NCBI GenBank assembly: GCA_041158225.1 | Contig: JBEBBU010000107.1 | Coordinates: 1 to 6,948, forward strand | Length of the DNA stretch: 6,948 nucleotides | From: JBEBBU01 sp041158225 | Lineage (GTDB): Bacteria; Pseudomonadota; Gammaproteobacteria; Methylococcales; Methylococcaceae | Reading direction: 5' to 3' | Shown: positions 1 to 6,463 of the stretch, piece by piece | Layout of the letters: each line of letters opens with the position of its first letter | Position numbering within the stretch: position 1 is the stretch's first letter | Position numbers and translations under genes: made by a program | Notes under the pieces: generated by a model | Told to the model about the DNA's origin: nothing | Seen by the model: only the letters and a program-made list of their open reading frames with translations | Databases searched by the model: none

Positions 1-784
1 GGGCCTGAATCTCTCCCTGCCTGGCCGCCCCTGCAAACCAGTCCCTGGCCTGCGCCAGATCCTGCGCCACACCACGCCCGTTCTGGTAAAAAACACCCAG
101 ATTATTCATGGCGGAAACATCTCCCTGCCCCGCCGCATGCCGCATCAGATCAATGGCCCGGGCAGGTTCGGCATCACCTCCTGCACCATCCATCAGCATG
201 AGCGCCAGATTTTCCTGCGCCTCAGCCAACCCCATGTCAGCCGCATGACCAAACCAGATTCTGGCCAGCGAAAGATTCTGGTCAATACCCGTGGCACCAT
301 GCAAATACAGCAGCCCAAGGTTGTTGGCAGCCGAAGCATCGTTCTGGGACGCCGCATGCTCATACCATGTCTTGGCTGTCAGCGCATTGGGCTCAACACC
401 AGTCCCCTCCTCATACATGAGCCCCAGATCAAACTGGGCCAGGGCGTAGCCCTGACTGGCAGCTTTCTCCAGCCAGCCGCGCGCCTGAACGGGATCACTA
501 ACCGTACCCTGCCCCCGCAGATAGAGTTCAGCCATACCTGTCATGGCGGCAGGATCTCCCTGCCCGGCAGCAACCTTATAGTGTTGCTCTGCCTCAATAA
601 AACGACCCGAATTTCTTGCGTCATCCCCCAGCTGCGTCTCCGGGCTGGAATAGGCGGCCACCGGTGCCGGCTTTTTTCCGGTAAGCAATGCCTGCAGTTT
701 TTCAATCTGCTTATCCGCCGGATCACAGGCAGCCAGAAGCATAAGGGGAAGGATCAGTGTGAATCGCACGCTTGTTCGAGGCAT
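1..784 (-). CDS. Sel1-repeat (TPR-like) lipoprotein, 3' end cut off by window edge
   Basis: Read on the minus strand, 261 codons are open from an ATG at 784-782 to the window edge. Residues 1-19 form a lipoprotein signal peptide (basic start MPRTSVRF, hydrophobic LILPLMLLAA) with lipobox LAAC and lipid-bearing Cys20. Asp21 follows; in E. coli an Asp at this place keeps a lipoprotein in the inner membrane. A short linker (about 21-50) is followed by at least five Sel1-like repeats at about 78-112, 113-148, 149-185, 186-221 and 222-257, each with the family pattern of LGxxYxxGxGV, then A..W(F/Y)..AA.QG; a degenerate copy precedes them at 52-77. Sel1 repeats are paired alpha-helices that usually bind partner proteins, so a periplasmic scaffold role is inferred; the partner is unknown. 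The start is supported by GGAG seven bases upstream. It is transcribed away from the Gly-rich lipoprotein gene at 982. Confidence 0.88.
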   Translation of the reverse strand, partial: MPRTSVRFTLILPLMLLAACDPADKQIEKLQALLTGKKPAPVAAYSSPETQLGDDARNSGRFIEAEQHYKVAAGQGDPAAMTGMAELYLRGQGTVSDPVQARGWLEKAASQGYALAQFDLGLMYEEGTGVEPNALTAKTWYEHAASQNDASAANNLGLLYLHGATGIDQNLSLARIWFGHAADMGLAEAQENLALMLMDGAGGDAEPARAIDLMRHAAGQGDVSAMNNLGVFYQNGRGVAQDLAQARDWFAGAARQGEIQA

Positions 785-823
785 GGTATGACTCCATTTC
801 GCCAGAAATTCTTTCCAGCCCGG

Positions 824-829
824 ATTCTA
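824..829 (-). promoter_or_regulatory. Possible -10 box for the Sel1 lipoprotein gene
   Basis: On the minus strand the hexamer TAGAAT matches the sigma-70 -10 consensus TATAAT at five of six bases and lies about 40 bases upstream of the ATG at 784. I see no good -35 hexamer at the usual 16-18 base spacing, so this could be chance. Confidence 0.25.
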
Positions 830-861
830 CTGCAATCATGCCTGCCAGTGTTACGCGAAAG

Positions 862-879
862 CCATTAAATGCTTATTGG
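862..879. promoter_or_regulatory. Imperfect inverted repeat in the divergent intergenic region
   Basis: CCATTAA, then ATGC, then TTATTGG: seven-base arms with one mismatch around a four-base spacer, near the middle of the 197-bp region between the two divergent lipoprotein genes. Its form and position would suit an operator shared by both genes, but the arms are short and AT-rich and may be accidental. I see no other convincing promoter for the plus-strand gene in 785-981; the best pair is TTGGAT (876-881) with TAAACT (900-905), which is weak. Confidence 0.2.
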
Positions 880-968
880 ATTCGGTCTGCTGCTTGCACT
901 AAACTTGCCTGTCACCGGATCGTCCAGAATGTCTGTACTGGCGCCCCAGCCCTGAATGCCCGGAATCC

Positions 969-974
969 AGAGGA
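969..974 (+). promoter_or_regulatory. Ribosome binding site that fixes the start of the Gly-rich lipoprotein
   Basis: AGAGGA lies seven bases before the ATG at 982. The frame is open further upstream, with another ATG at 772, but only the 982 start gives an N-terminal lipoprotein signal and has this well-placed purine-rich site. Confidence 0.65.
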
Positions 975-981
975 TAACCAC

Positions 982-1911
982 ATGTCAAATTTTGCCAGAC
1001 CGTACTGCACTTCCCTGTTGGCCTTCTGTTCTGTACTGCTGGCCGGCTGTAACTCTTCCCAGCAGAATGCAACACCCCCTGCACCGCCGACACCGCCACC
1101 AGTGAATGCAAGCCTGATATGCCAGGGCCCCTCCGGCGCACCAGCCTACCCGGCGCTAGCCGTACCGGGCCAACCCATGTGCCCTCCTGGCTACAATCCG
1201 GTACCCGCCTATGCAGCCAATGGTCCTGTTGTCAGCCAGCCTGCACCTTCAGACAACCAATATCCTGGAAACGCTTACCCGAACACAACATCCCCAGGCC
1301 CATCCAGCGGCAATACCAGCAGCTACTATTCACAGTCAGGCAACACCAGCACCATGCCTGTCCCCGTTCCCGTACCTGTCTCTACAGGATCCGGCTATGG
1401 TTACGGTGGTGGCGGCGGATACCCTGGTTACTACGGCGGCAACGGGTATATGGGTGGCTATGGCTATGGCATGGGCGGCTACCCCCCAGGCTATGGTTAT
1501 GGCGGCTATGGTAACGGCTATGGCATGGGCGGGATGGGCGGACTGGGTGGCATGTTTGGTATGGCTATGGGCCTTATGGCTTTATCAGATATGAATCGTG
1601 GCGGCTATTATGGCGGTTTTGGTGGCAATTCCATATTTTACAATGGCGGAGGAGGCATCTATCGCCCTTACTGGGGCGGCGGCTATAACTATGACCGGAA
1701 CTTTTACATGAACAACCGAAACTTCTACGCCGTCAACCACAACAACTTCGAAGGATTCGGGCGCAGTGCCATGCCCATGATGTACCGCGGCAACAATTTC
1801 CGCCCCTATCATGAAGATTTTCATGGCGGAGAATTCCATGGTGGTGGCGGTGAGTTCCACGGCGGGGGCGGAGAATTCCACGGCGGGGGCGGCGGTGAAC
1901 ACAGACGTTGA
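982..1911 (+). CDS. Glycine/tyrosine-rich lipoprotein with His/Glu tail repeats
   Basis: 309 residues; I do not recognise the family. Residues 1-22 are a lipoprotein signal (hydrophobic TSLLAFCSVLLAG) with lipobox LAGC and lipid-bearing Cys23; Asn24 after it suits outer-membrane sorting. The mature part has a Pro-rich stretch (about 31-41), two further cysteines (47 and 67) that could pair, a Ser/Asn/Thr/Pro linker, a PVPVPVPV run (126-133), then a Gly/Tyr/Met-rich low-complexity region (about 137-183). Residues 184-201 are a Gly/Met/Leu/Ala hydrophobic stretch resembling a glycine zipper. Asn/Tyr/Phe-rich sequence with a repeated RNFY follows, and the tail carries near-perfect heptads of GGEFHGG type at 282-302, ending in EHRR. 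It has its own intergenic region and lies divergent to the Sel1 lipoprotein, with gap 72 bases downstream. A surface or envelope structural role, perhaps metal binding through the His/Glu tail, is inference only. Confidence 0.8.
   Translation: MSNFARPYCTSLLAFCSVLLAGCNSSQQNATPPAPPTPPPVNASLICQGPSGAPAYPALAVPGQPMCPPGYNPVPAYAANGPVVSQPAPSDNQYPGNAYPNTTSPGPSSGNTSSYYSQSGNTSTMPVPVPVPVSTGSGYGYGGGGGYPGYYGGNGYMGGYGYGMGGYPPGYGYGGYGNGYGMGGMGGLGGMFGMAMGLMALSDMNRGGYYGGFGGNSIFYNGGGGIYRPYWGGGYNYDRNFYMNNRNFYAVNHNNFEGFGRSAMPMMYRGNNFRPYHEDFHGGEFHGGGGEFHGGGGEFHGGGGGEHRR
1390..1587 (+). repeat. Gly/Tyr/Met low-complexity coding repeat
   Basis: Irregular GGC/TAT/GGT/ATG codon repetition encodes GYGYGG, GYGMGG and GYGGYG units; the block GGCTATGGCATGGGCGG occurs twice within it. 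The last part (about 1531-1584) passes into the Gly/Met/Leu hydrophobic stretch. This is low-complexity coding sequence, not a mobile or structural DNA element. Confidence 0.7.
1825..1887 (+). repeat. Three tandem copies of a 21-bp coding repeat
   Basis: Copies at 1825-1845, 1846-1866 and 1867-1887 each encode GGEFHGG in phase. Copies two and three agree at 19 of 21 bases, and the differences within the array are at third codon positions. A partial match (EDFHG) precedes it and a degenerate end (GGGEH) follows. The 21-bp unit keeps the frame, so copy number could change by slippage without breaking the gene. Confidence 0.85.
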
Positions 1912-1934
1912 TCTGGACTCCAAACGCTTAATTT

Positions 1935-1943
1935 TGCTATATT
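1935..1943 (+). promoter_or_regulatory. Extended -10 promoter for gap
   Basis: TGCTATATT is a TGn extended -10 element with a five-of-six match to TATAAT, 24 bases downstream of the preceding stop codon. The inferred transcript start near 1950 gives a leader of about 34 bases to the gap ATG. There is no clear -35 hexamer at normal spacing, which extended -10 promoters can tolerate. This is the only promoter-like element I can support for the gap-pykA-priA unit. Confidence 0.45.
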
Positions 1944-1972
1944 TCAGTCAAACAGATCCGTCATACATCTTT

Positions 1973-1978
1973 AGGAGG
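1973..1978 (+). promoter_or_regulatory. Strong Shine-Dalgarno site for gap
   Basis: A full AGGAGG lies five bases before the gap ATG. It is the best ribosome binding site in the window and suits a highly translated glycolytic gene. Confidence 0.85.
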
Positions 1979-1983
1979 AAAGG

Positions 1984-2994
1984 ATGACCATCCGTATCGC
2001 CATCAACGGCTATGGCCGCATAGGACGTAATGTCCTGCGCGCTGTCTATGAAACAGGCCGCAAGGATGTCAGCATCGTTGCCATCAACGACCTTGGAGAT
2101 GCACGCATTAATGCCCACCTGACCCGTCATGATACCGTGCACGGTCCATTTCATGGCAGTGTCGAACTGGGCGAAGGTTGTATCGTGGTCAACGGCGATG
2201 TCATCAAGGTATTCTCCGAAAGAGATCCAGCCAAGCTCCCCTGGGGAGAACTGGGGGTCGATGTGGTTCTGGAATGCACAGGCGTGTTCCGCACCAAGAC
2301 CAAGTGCCAGCCCATGCTGGATGCTGGCGCAAAAAAAGTGATCATCTCGGCACCCGCCGACAAAAATGAATGTGACGCCACTATTGTGTACGGCGTCAAC
2401 GAACACATTCTCAAAGCGGGTGACACGGTCATTTCCAATGCTTCATGCACCACAAACTGTCTGGCGCCGCTGGTCAAGCCCCTGCACGATGGCATTGGCA
2501 TTCTTTCCGGACTGATGACGACCATACACTCCTATACCAATGATCAGGTACTGACAGACGTTTATCACAGTGATCTTTACCGGGCCCGGGCTGCCGCCCT
2601 GAACATGATTCCTACCAAAACAGGTGCAGCCCAGGCTGTTGGTCTGGTTCTCCCTGAACTGGACGGCAAGCTGTCCGGCTTCGCCATCAGAGTGCCAACA
2701 CCGAATGTCTCCGTAGTGGATCTGACCTTTGTTGCAGCAAGAGAAACCTCACGCGAGGAAATCAACGCCCTGATGAAAACCGCAGCAGAAGGCCCCCTGA
2801 AAGGCATTCTTGGCTACAACGACATGCCGCTGGTCTCAAGTGACTTCAATCACACCACGACATCCTCCAATTTCGACAGTACGCAGACCAAGGTGATCGG
2901 CAATCTGGTCAAGGTGCTCAGCTGGTATGACAATGAATGGGGATTCAGCAACCGCATGCTTGATACCACCATTGCACTCATGCACGCGAAATAG
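1984..2994 (+). CDS. gap: Glyceraldehyde-3-phosphate dehydrogenase
   Basis: 336 residues, the normal length. It oxidises and phosphorylates glyceraldehyde 3-phosphate to 1,3-bisphosphoglycerate with NAD in cytoplasmic glycolysis, and runs in reverse in gluconeogenesis. The Rossmann motif INGYGRIGR is at 7-15. Asp36 in INDLG, at the end of the second strand, favours NAD over NADP. The catalytic motif ASCTTNC places the nucleophile at Cys155, and His182 in TTIHSY is the base. IPTKTGAA and RVPTPNVSVVDL contribute to the phosphate sites and core, and the C-terminal SWYDNEWGFSN motif is intact. The related erythrose-4-phosphate dehydrogenase (Epd) shares the IHS-NDQ style but lacks the TKTGAA signature, so GAPDH is the better call. 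It is the first gene of a tight unit with pykA and priA, with a strong ribosome binding site and its own promoter. Confidence 0.96.
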   Translation: MTIRIAINGYGRIGRNVLRAVYETGRKDVSIVAINDLGDARINAHLTRHDTVHGPFHGSVELGEGCIVVNGDVIKVFSERDPAKLPWGELGVDVVLECTGVFRTKTKCQPMLDAGAKKVIISAPADKNECDATIVYGVNEHILKAGDTVISNASCTTNCLAPLVKPLHDGIGILSGLMTTIHSYTNDQVLTDVYHSDLYRARAAALNMIPTKTGAAQAVGLVLPELDGKLSGFAIRVPTPNVSVVDLTFVAARETSREEINALMKTAAEGPLKGILGYNDMPLVSSDFNHTTTSSNFDSTQTKVIGNLVKVLSWYDNEWGFSNRMLDTTIALMHAK

Positions 2995-3008
2995 CCTGTC
3001 TTTGCCGC

Positions 3009-4463
3009 GTGAGGCGCACCAAAATCATTGCCACGCTGGGGCCATCATCCACAACCGATGATGTGCTCCCAGCAATGCTGGCATCAGGCGTTGATGTGGT
3101 GCGTCTCAACTTTTCTCACGGTTCTGCTGCCGAACATACGGCCACCGCACGCCGGGTTCGTGCACTGGCTGCGGCACAAGGCCGGCATATTGCCATACTG
3201 GCAGACTTGCAGGGCCCAAAAATCCGCATTGCGGGTTTCAGGGATACGGGAGCCATTTCGCTTGTATCAGGCGCACACTTTACCCTGGATCTTGCCTTGG
3301 CCCCTGATGCCGGCACCAGCTCTGCTGTAGGATGCACCTATCCTCAACTGGCAGAGGATGTAAAACCGGATGATATTCTCCTGCTTGATGATGGATTGAT
3401 CACACTCAAAGTACGTGAGGTATGCCATCCGCGCATTGACTGCACTGTTGTCGAAGGCGGCCTGCTGTCCGCCAATAAAGGCATCAATAAACTGGGTGGG
3501 GGGTTGTCTGCTCCCGCATTGACCAGCAAGGATTGCGCTGATATCGCAACCATAGCCACCATGGATGTTGATTACGTTGCCGTTTCTTTTCCGCGTACAG
3601 CGGCTGATCTTGTCGAGGCCAGGCATCTGCTGCGCGCAGCAGGCAGCCCGGCCGCCATCATCGCCAAAATGGAAAGGGCTGAAGCCATTTTGCCAGGCGA
3701 AGTGGAATCCATGATCGATGCAGCAGATGCCATTATGGTAGCCCGAGGTGATCTGGGCGTGGAAATTGGCGACGCTCATCTGCCAAGAGTCCAGAAAGAA
3801 CTGATTGCTCTGGCACGCGCGCGTAATCGGGCAGTCATCACGGCAACGCAGATGATGGAGTCCATGATTGAACATCCGGTACCTACACGCGCCGAAGTCT
3901 TTGACGTCGCCAATGCCGTACTCGATGGCACTGATGCAGTCATGCTATCTGCAGAAACCGCTACCGGCCGTTACCCTCTGGCTGTTGTTGCCGCCATGCA
4001 CAGAATCTGTCTGGATGCCGAGCAGCACCCAAGCATACGTCACTCCGATCACCGTCTTCATGACCATTTTTCCCGGATTGATGAGGCTATCGCCATGTCT
4101 GCCATGTACACGGCCAATCATCTGGATATCAAAGCCATTGCGGCCCTGACGGAGACAGGATCCACCCCCCTGCGCATGTCAAGGATCAGTTCGGGCATCC
4201 CTATTTTTGGCATGAGCCGCCACCGTACAGTGTGCCAGCGCATGGCGCTTTACAGAGGCGTCTATCCGATTTTTCTGGATGCATCAGGTATGAGTATACA
4301 GGCCGCAAGCCGCCTCATGGCCAGCGCACTGGTTGATAGCGGATTAATGGAGCCTGATGACTGGGCTTTACTTACCCAGGGACAACAACAGGGCATTCAG
4401 GGCACAACCAACATGATGAAAATCGCCCGCCTGCTGGACATCATGACGCATGAAGCCAGCTGA
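3009..4463 (+). CDS. pykA: Pyruvate kinase, PykA-like
   Basis: 484 residues. It transfers phosphate from phosphoenolpyruvate to ADP, giving pyruvate and ATP in the last step of glycolysis. The GTG start gives the standard N-terminus MRRTKIIATLGPSS; no in-frame ATG lies just upstream. VVRLNFSHG (30-38) supplies substrate and potassium ligands. Residues of about 70-170 form the B lid domain, and NKGINKLGGGLSA is close to E. coli PykA. The catalytic Lys is Lys220 in IIAKMERAE, with metal ligands Glu222 and Asp248 (ARGDLG), and TATQMMESM (278-286) is intact. The C-terminal regulatory domain has SRISSGIPIFGMSRH, as in the PykA group, which is activated by AMP or sugar phosphates in E. coli; regulation here is not tested. 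It lies 14 bases after gap, lacks a clear ribosome binding site, and overlaps priA by one base, so coupled translation is likely. Confidence 0.95.
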   Translation: MRRTKIIATLGPSSTTDDVLPAMLASGVDVVRLNFSHGSAAEHTATARRVRALAAAQGRHIAILADLQGPKIRIAGFRDTGAISLVSGAHFTLDLALAPDAGTSSAVGCTYPQLAEDVKPDDILLLDDGLITLKVREVCHPRIDCTVVEGGLLSANKGINKLGGGLSAPALTSKDCADIATIATMDVDYVAVSFPRTAADLVEARHLLRAAGSPAAIIAKMERAEAILPGEVESMIDAADAIMVARGDLGVEIGDAHLPRVQKELIALARARNRAVITATQMMESMIEHPVPTRAEVFDVANAVLDGTDAVMLSAETATGRYPLAVVAAMHRICLDAEQHPSIRHSDHRLHDHFSRIDEAIAMSAMYTANHLDIKAIAALTETGSTPLRMSRISSGIPIFGMSRHRTVCQRMALYRGVYPIFLDASGMSIQAASRLMASALVDSGLMEPDDWALLTQGQQQGIQGTTNMMKIARLLDIMTHEAS

Positions 4464-4465
4464 TG
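4461..4465 (+). promoter_or_regulatory. TGATG stop-start overlap joining pykA and priA
   Basis: The pykA stop TGA (4461-4463) shares its A with the priA start ATG (4463-4465). There is no strong ribosome binding site in front of priA, so translation of priA probably depends on ribosomes ending pykA. Confidence 0.75.
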
Positions 4466-6463
4466 CCAGCATGGGTACTGACCGTTGCATTACCTCTTCC
4501 GCTCTGGAACTGCTTCGATTATCTTGCCCCCGATCCCTGTGATATCTCGAATATCCGCCCAGGATGCCGGCTGACAGTTCCATTCGGCAAGCGCCAGATG
4601 ACAGCCTATGTCATCAGCGTGCGCCCTTTCAGCGCAGCTGAACCCGCCGTTGAACTCAAAACCATCCTTGCCATTCTCGACCCCGAAGCCCTGATCTGCG
4701 AGCAGGATTTAAAACTGCTGTTCTGGGCCTGTGAGTACTATCATCACCCGCCTGGACTGGTGATCGAGTGTGCTTTCCCTGCATGGCTGAGAAAAGGTAA
4801 AGACAGCGGCTGTCTGCCCGCGCTCAAATCTCCGATTTCTCCCGAAACTACCGGCCCCGTCCTTAATGACGACCAGAGGGCCATACTTGGAGCCATGGAG
4901 CCAGGCCTGCGCCAGTTCTGCGTGTGGCTTCTGGAGGGTGTCACTGGAAGTGGCAAAACCGAGATCTACCTCCATCTGGCAGCAAAAATGCTGGCTGCAG
5001 GGCAGCAGGTCATGATTCTGGTGCCGGAAATCAGCCTTACCCCTCAACTGGAAGCCAGAATACGCGCCAGATTTCCGGTCTGCACGGCTATCCAGCACTC
5101 GGCTGTCAGTGAAAAGAAAAAAGCCAGCGCCTGGAATGCAGCCCGTAATGGACAGGCAAGACTGGTTGTTGGCACCCGTTCAGCCATATGGACACCCATG
5201 CCCCAGCTGGGCCTGATCATTATCGATGAAGAGCATGACACATCGTTCAAGCAGCAGGAAGGTTTCCGCTATTCCGCAAGGGATGTTGCCATCATGCGTG
5301 CACGGCAACTTGGTATACCCATTCTGCTGGGCTCAGCTACACCTTCACTGGAAAGCCTGCACAACGTCCTGCGTGGACGTTACCGGCACTGTCAGCTACC
5401 CCAGCGCACCGGCAACAGCAGGCCGCCAGATTTTGGCATCATTGATCTGCGCCAGCATCGCACCCGACAGGCAGGAATGAGTCCACCGCTCATGCAGGCT
5501 GTGCGTGAAACATTGGCAGCAGGACAGCAGGTATTGCTCTTCATCAACAGGCGCGGTTATGCGCCCGTGCTCATCTGTGATGAATGCGGCTGGATTGTGG
5601 AGTGCCCGCACTGTGATACCCCCCAGGTTCTGCATGCACGCGATGCCTGTATGCGCTGCCATCATTGTGGGCATACAGGCAACATCCCCGCTGCATGCGG
5701 CGCCTGCCATGGACACAGCCTGTACCCGCTTGGACTGGGCACTGAACAGGTAGAAAAAATTCTGGCTGGTATCTTTCCCGATATAGAGATATTCCGCATT
5801 GATCGCGACTCTACCCGCCGCAAAGGCCAGCTTGATAAGGTGCTGGATCAGGTGACTCAGGGCATGCCCTGCATCATGATTGGCACACAGATGCTGGCCA
5901 AAGGCCATCATCTGCCAGCGGTTACCCTTGTAGGCATTCTGGATATGGATGGTGGTTTTTTCAGTGTGGATTTTCGTGCCACTGAACGCATGGCTCAGAC
6001 CATCATTCAGGTAGCCGGTCGGGCTGGCCGGGGCGAACAGCCTGGAAGAGTACTGATCCAGACACGCCATCCCCAGCACCCGCTGCTACGACAACTGGTG
6101 CATGAAGGCTATTCAGCCTTTGCCAGAAGCGAAATACAGCTACGTGAAGCGGCCGGCCTTCCTCCCTGGACCTATCAGGTGCTATGGCGCTGTGATGCAC
6201 GCGGAGAGGAGGAAGCCAGCGCATGGCTGATGCGACTCCGGCAGGCTGGCGAAGCCATGGCACCACAACTGACATGGTGGGGCCCCGCCCCTTCGCCACT
6301 GCCTCGAATGGCAGGGCGCTACCGCGCCCAGCTGCTTTTGCAGTGCAGCCATCGATCTCCGCTACACCAATGCATCCACGCCCTGATACCAATGCTGCTT
6401 GCATGGCCAGAAACACGCAGGATTCGCTGGTCAATTGATGTTGACCCTGCTGATCTCAGGTAG
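4463..6463 (+). CDS. priA: Primosomal protein N', replication-restart helicase PriA (short form)
   Basis: 666 residues, against 732 in E. coli. PriA recognises stalled or repaired forks and unwinds DNA 3'-to-5' so that DnaB can be reloaded. An N-terminal 3'-end-binding domain covers about 1-105 (TVALPLPLWNCFDYLAPD; EYYHHPPG). The Q-motif region LNDDQ starts at 134, Walker A is GVTGSGKT (159-166, Lys165), and Walker B is DEEH (255-258), followed by the aromatic-rich FKQQEGFRY loop. Eight zinc-binding cysteines lie at 372, 375, 381, 384, 399, 402, 412 and 415. Motif V GTQMLAKGHH (474-483) and motif VI QVAGRAGR (516-523) are intact, and the C-terminus ends with IDVDPADLR, as in gammaproteobacteria. 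Only about 20 residues separate RKGK (110-113) from the Q motif, where E. coli has a winged-helix domain. The start overlaps the pykA stop. Confidence 0.95.
   Translation: MPAWVLTVALPLPLWNCFDYLAPDPCDISNIRPGCRLTVPFGKRQMTAYVISVRPFSAAEPAVELKTILAILDPEALICEQDLKLLFWACEYYHHPPGLVIECAFPAWLRKGKDSGCLPALKSPISPETTGPVLNDDQRAILGAMEPGLRQFCVWLLEGVTGSGKTEIYLHLAAKMLAAGQQVMILVPEISLTPQLEARIRARFPVCTAIQHSAVSEKKKASAWNAARNGQARLVVGTRSAIWTPMPQLGLIIIDEEHDTSFKQQEGFRYSARDVAIMRARQLGIPILLGSATPSLESLHNVLRGRYRHCQLPQRTGNSRPPDFGIIDLRQHRTRQAGMSPPLMQAVRETLAAGQQVLLFINRRGYAPVLICDECGWIVECPHCDTPQVLHARDACMRCHHCGHTGNIPAACGACHGHSLYPLGLGTEQVEKILAGIFPDIEIFRIDRDSTRRKGQLDKVLDQVTQGMPCIMIGTQMLAKGHHLPAVTLVGILDMDGGFFSVDFRATERMAQTIIQVAGRAGRGEQPGRVLIQTRHPQHPLLRQLVHEGYSAFARSEIQLREAAGLPPWTYQVLWRCDARGEEEASAWLMRLRQAGEAMAPQLTWWGPAPSPLPRMAGRYRAQLLLQCSHRSPLHQCIHALIPMLLAWPETRRIRWSIDVDPADLR

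Noticed and set aside
137..868. Plus-strand open frame of 243 codons
   Set aside because: It is antisense to the Sel1 lipoprotein, whose repeats and lipobox are clear; the plus-strand translation shows no domain or sensible composition.
772..981. Longer N-terminus for the Gly-rich lipoprotein, from an ATG at 772
   Set aside because: It would add 70 residues ahead of a textbook lipoprotein signal, overlap the divergent gene's start and promoter region, and lacks the ribosome binding site seen before 982.
1390..1900. CRISPR-like or mobile repeat array
   Set aside because: The repetition is codon-phased, encodes low-complexity protein and has no spacers of even length or terminal inverted repeats.
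1912..1983. Terminator between the Gly-rich lipoprotein gene and gap
   Set aside because: I found no GC-rich hairpin followed by a T run in these 72 bases; read-through from the lipoprotein gene into gap therefore remains possible.
3267..3875. Minus-strand open frame of 202 codons
   Set aside because: It lies fully antisense to pykA catalytic sequence and has the Cys/His-rich composition usual for shadow frames.
5396..6079. Minus-strand open frame of 227 codons
   Set aside because: It is antisense to the priA zinc and helicase motifs, with no recognisable domain and no ribosome binding site noted.
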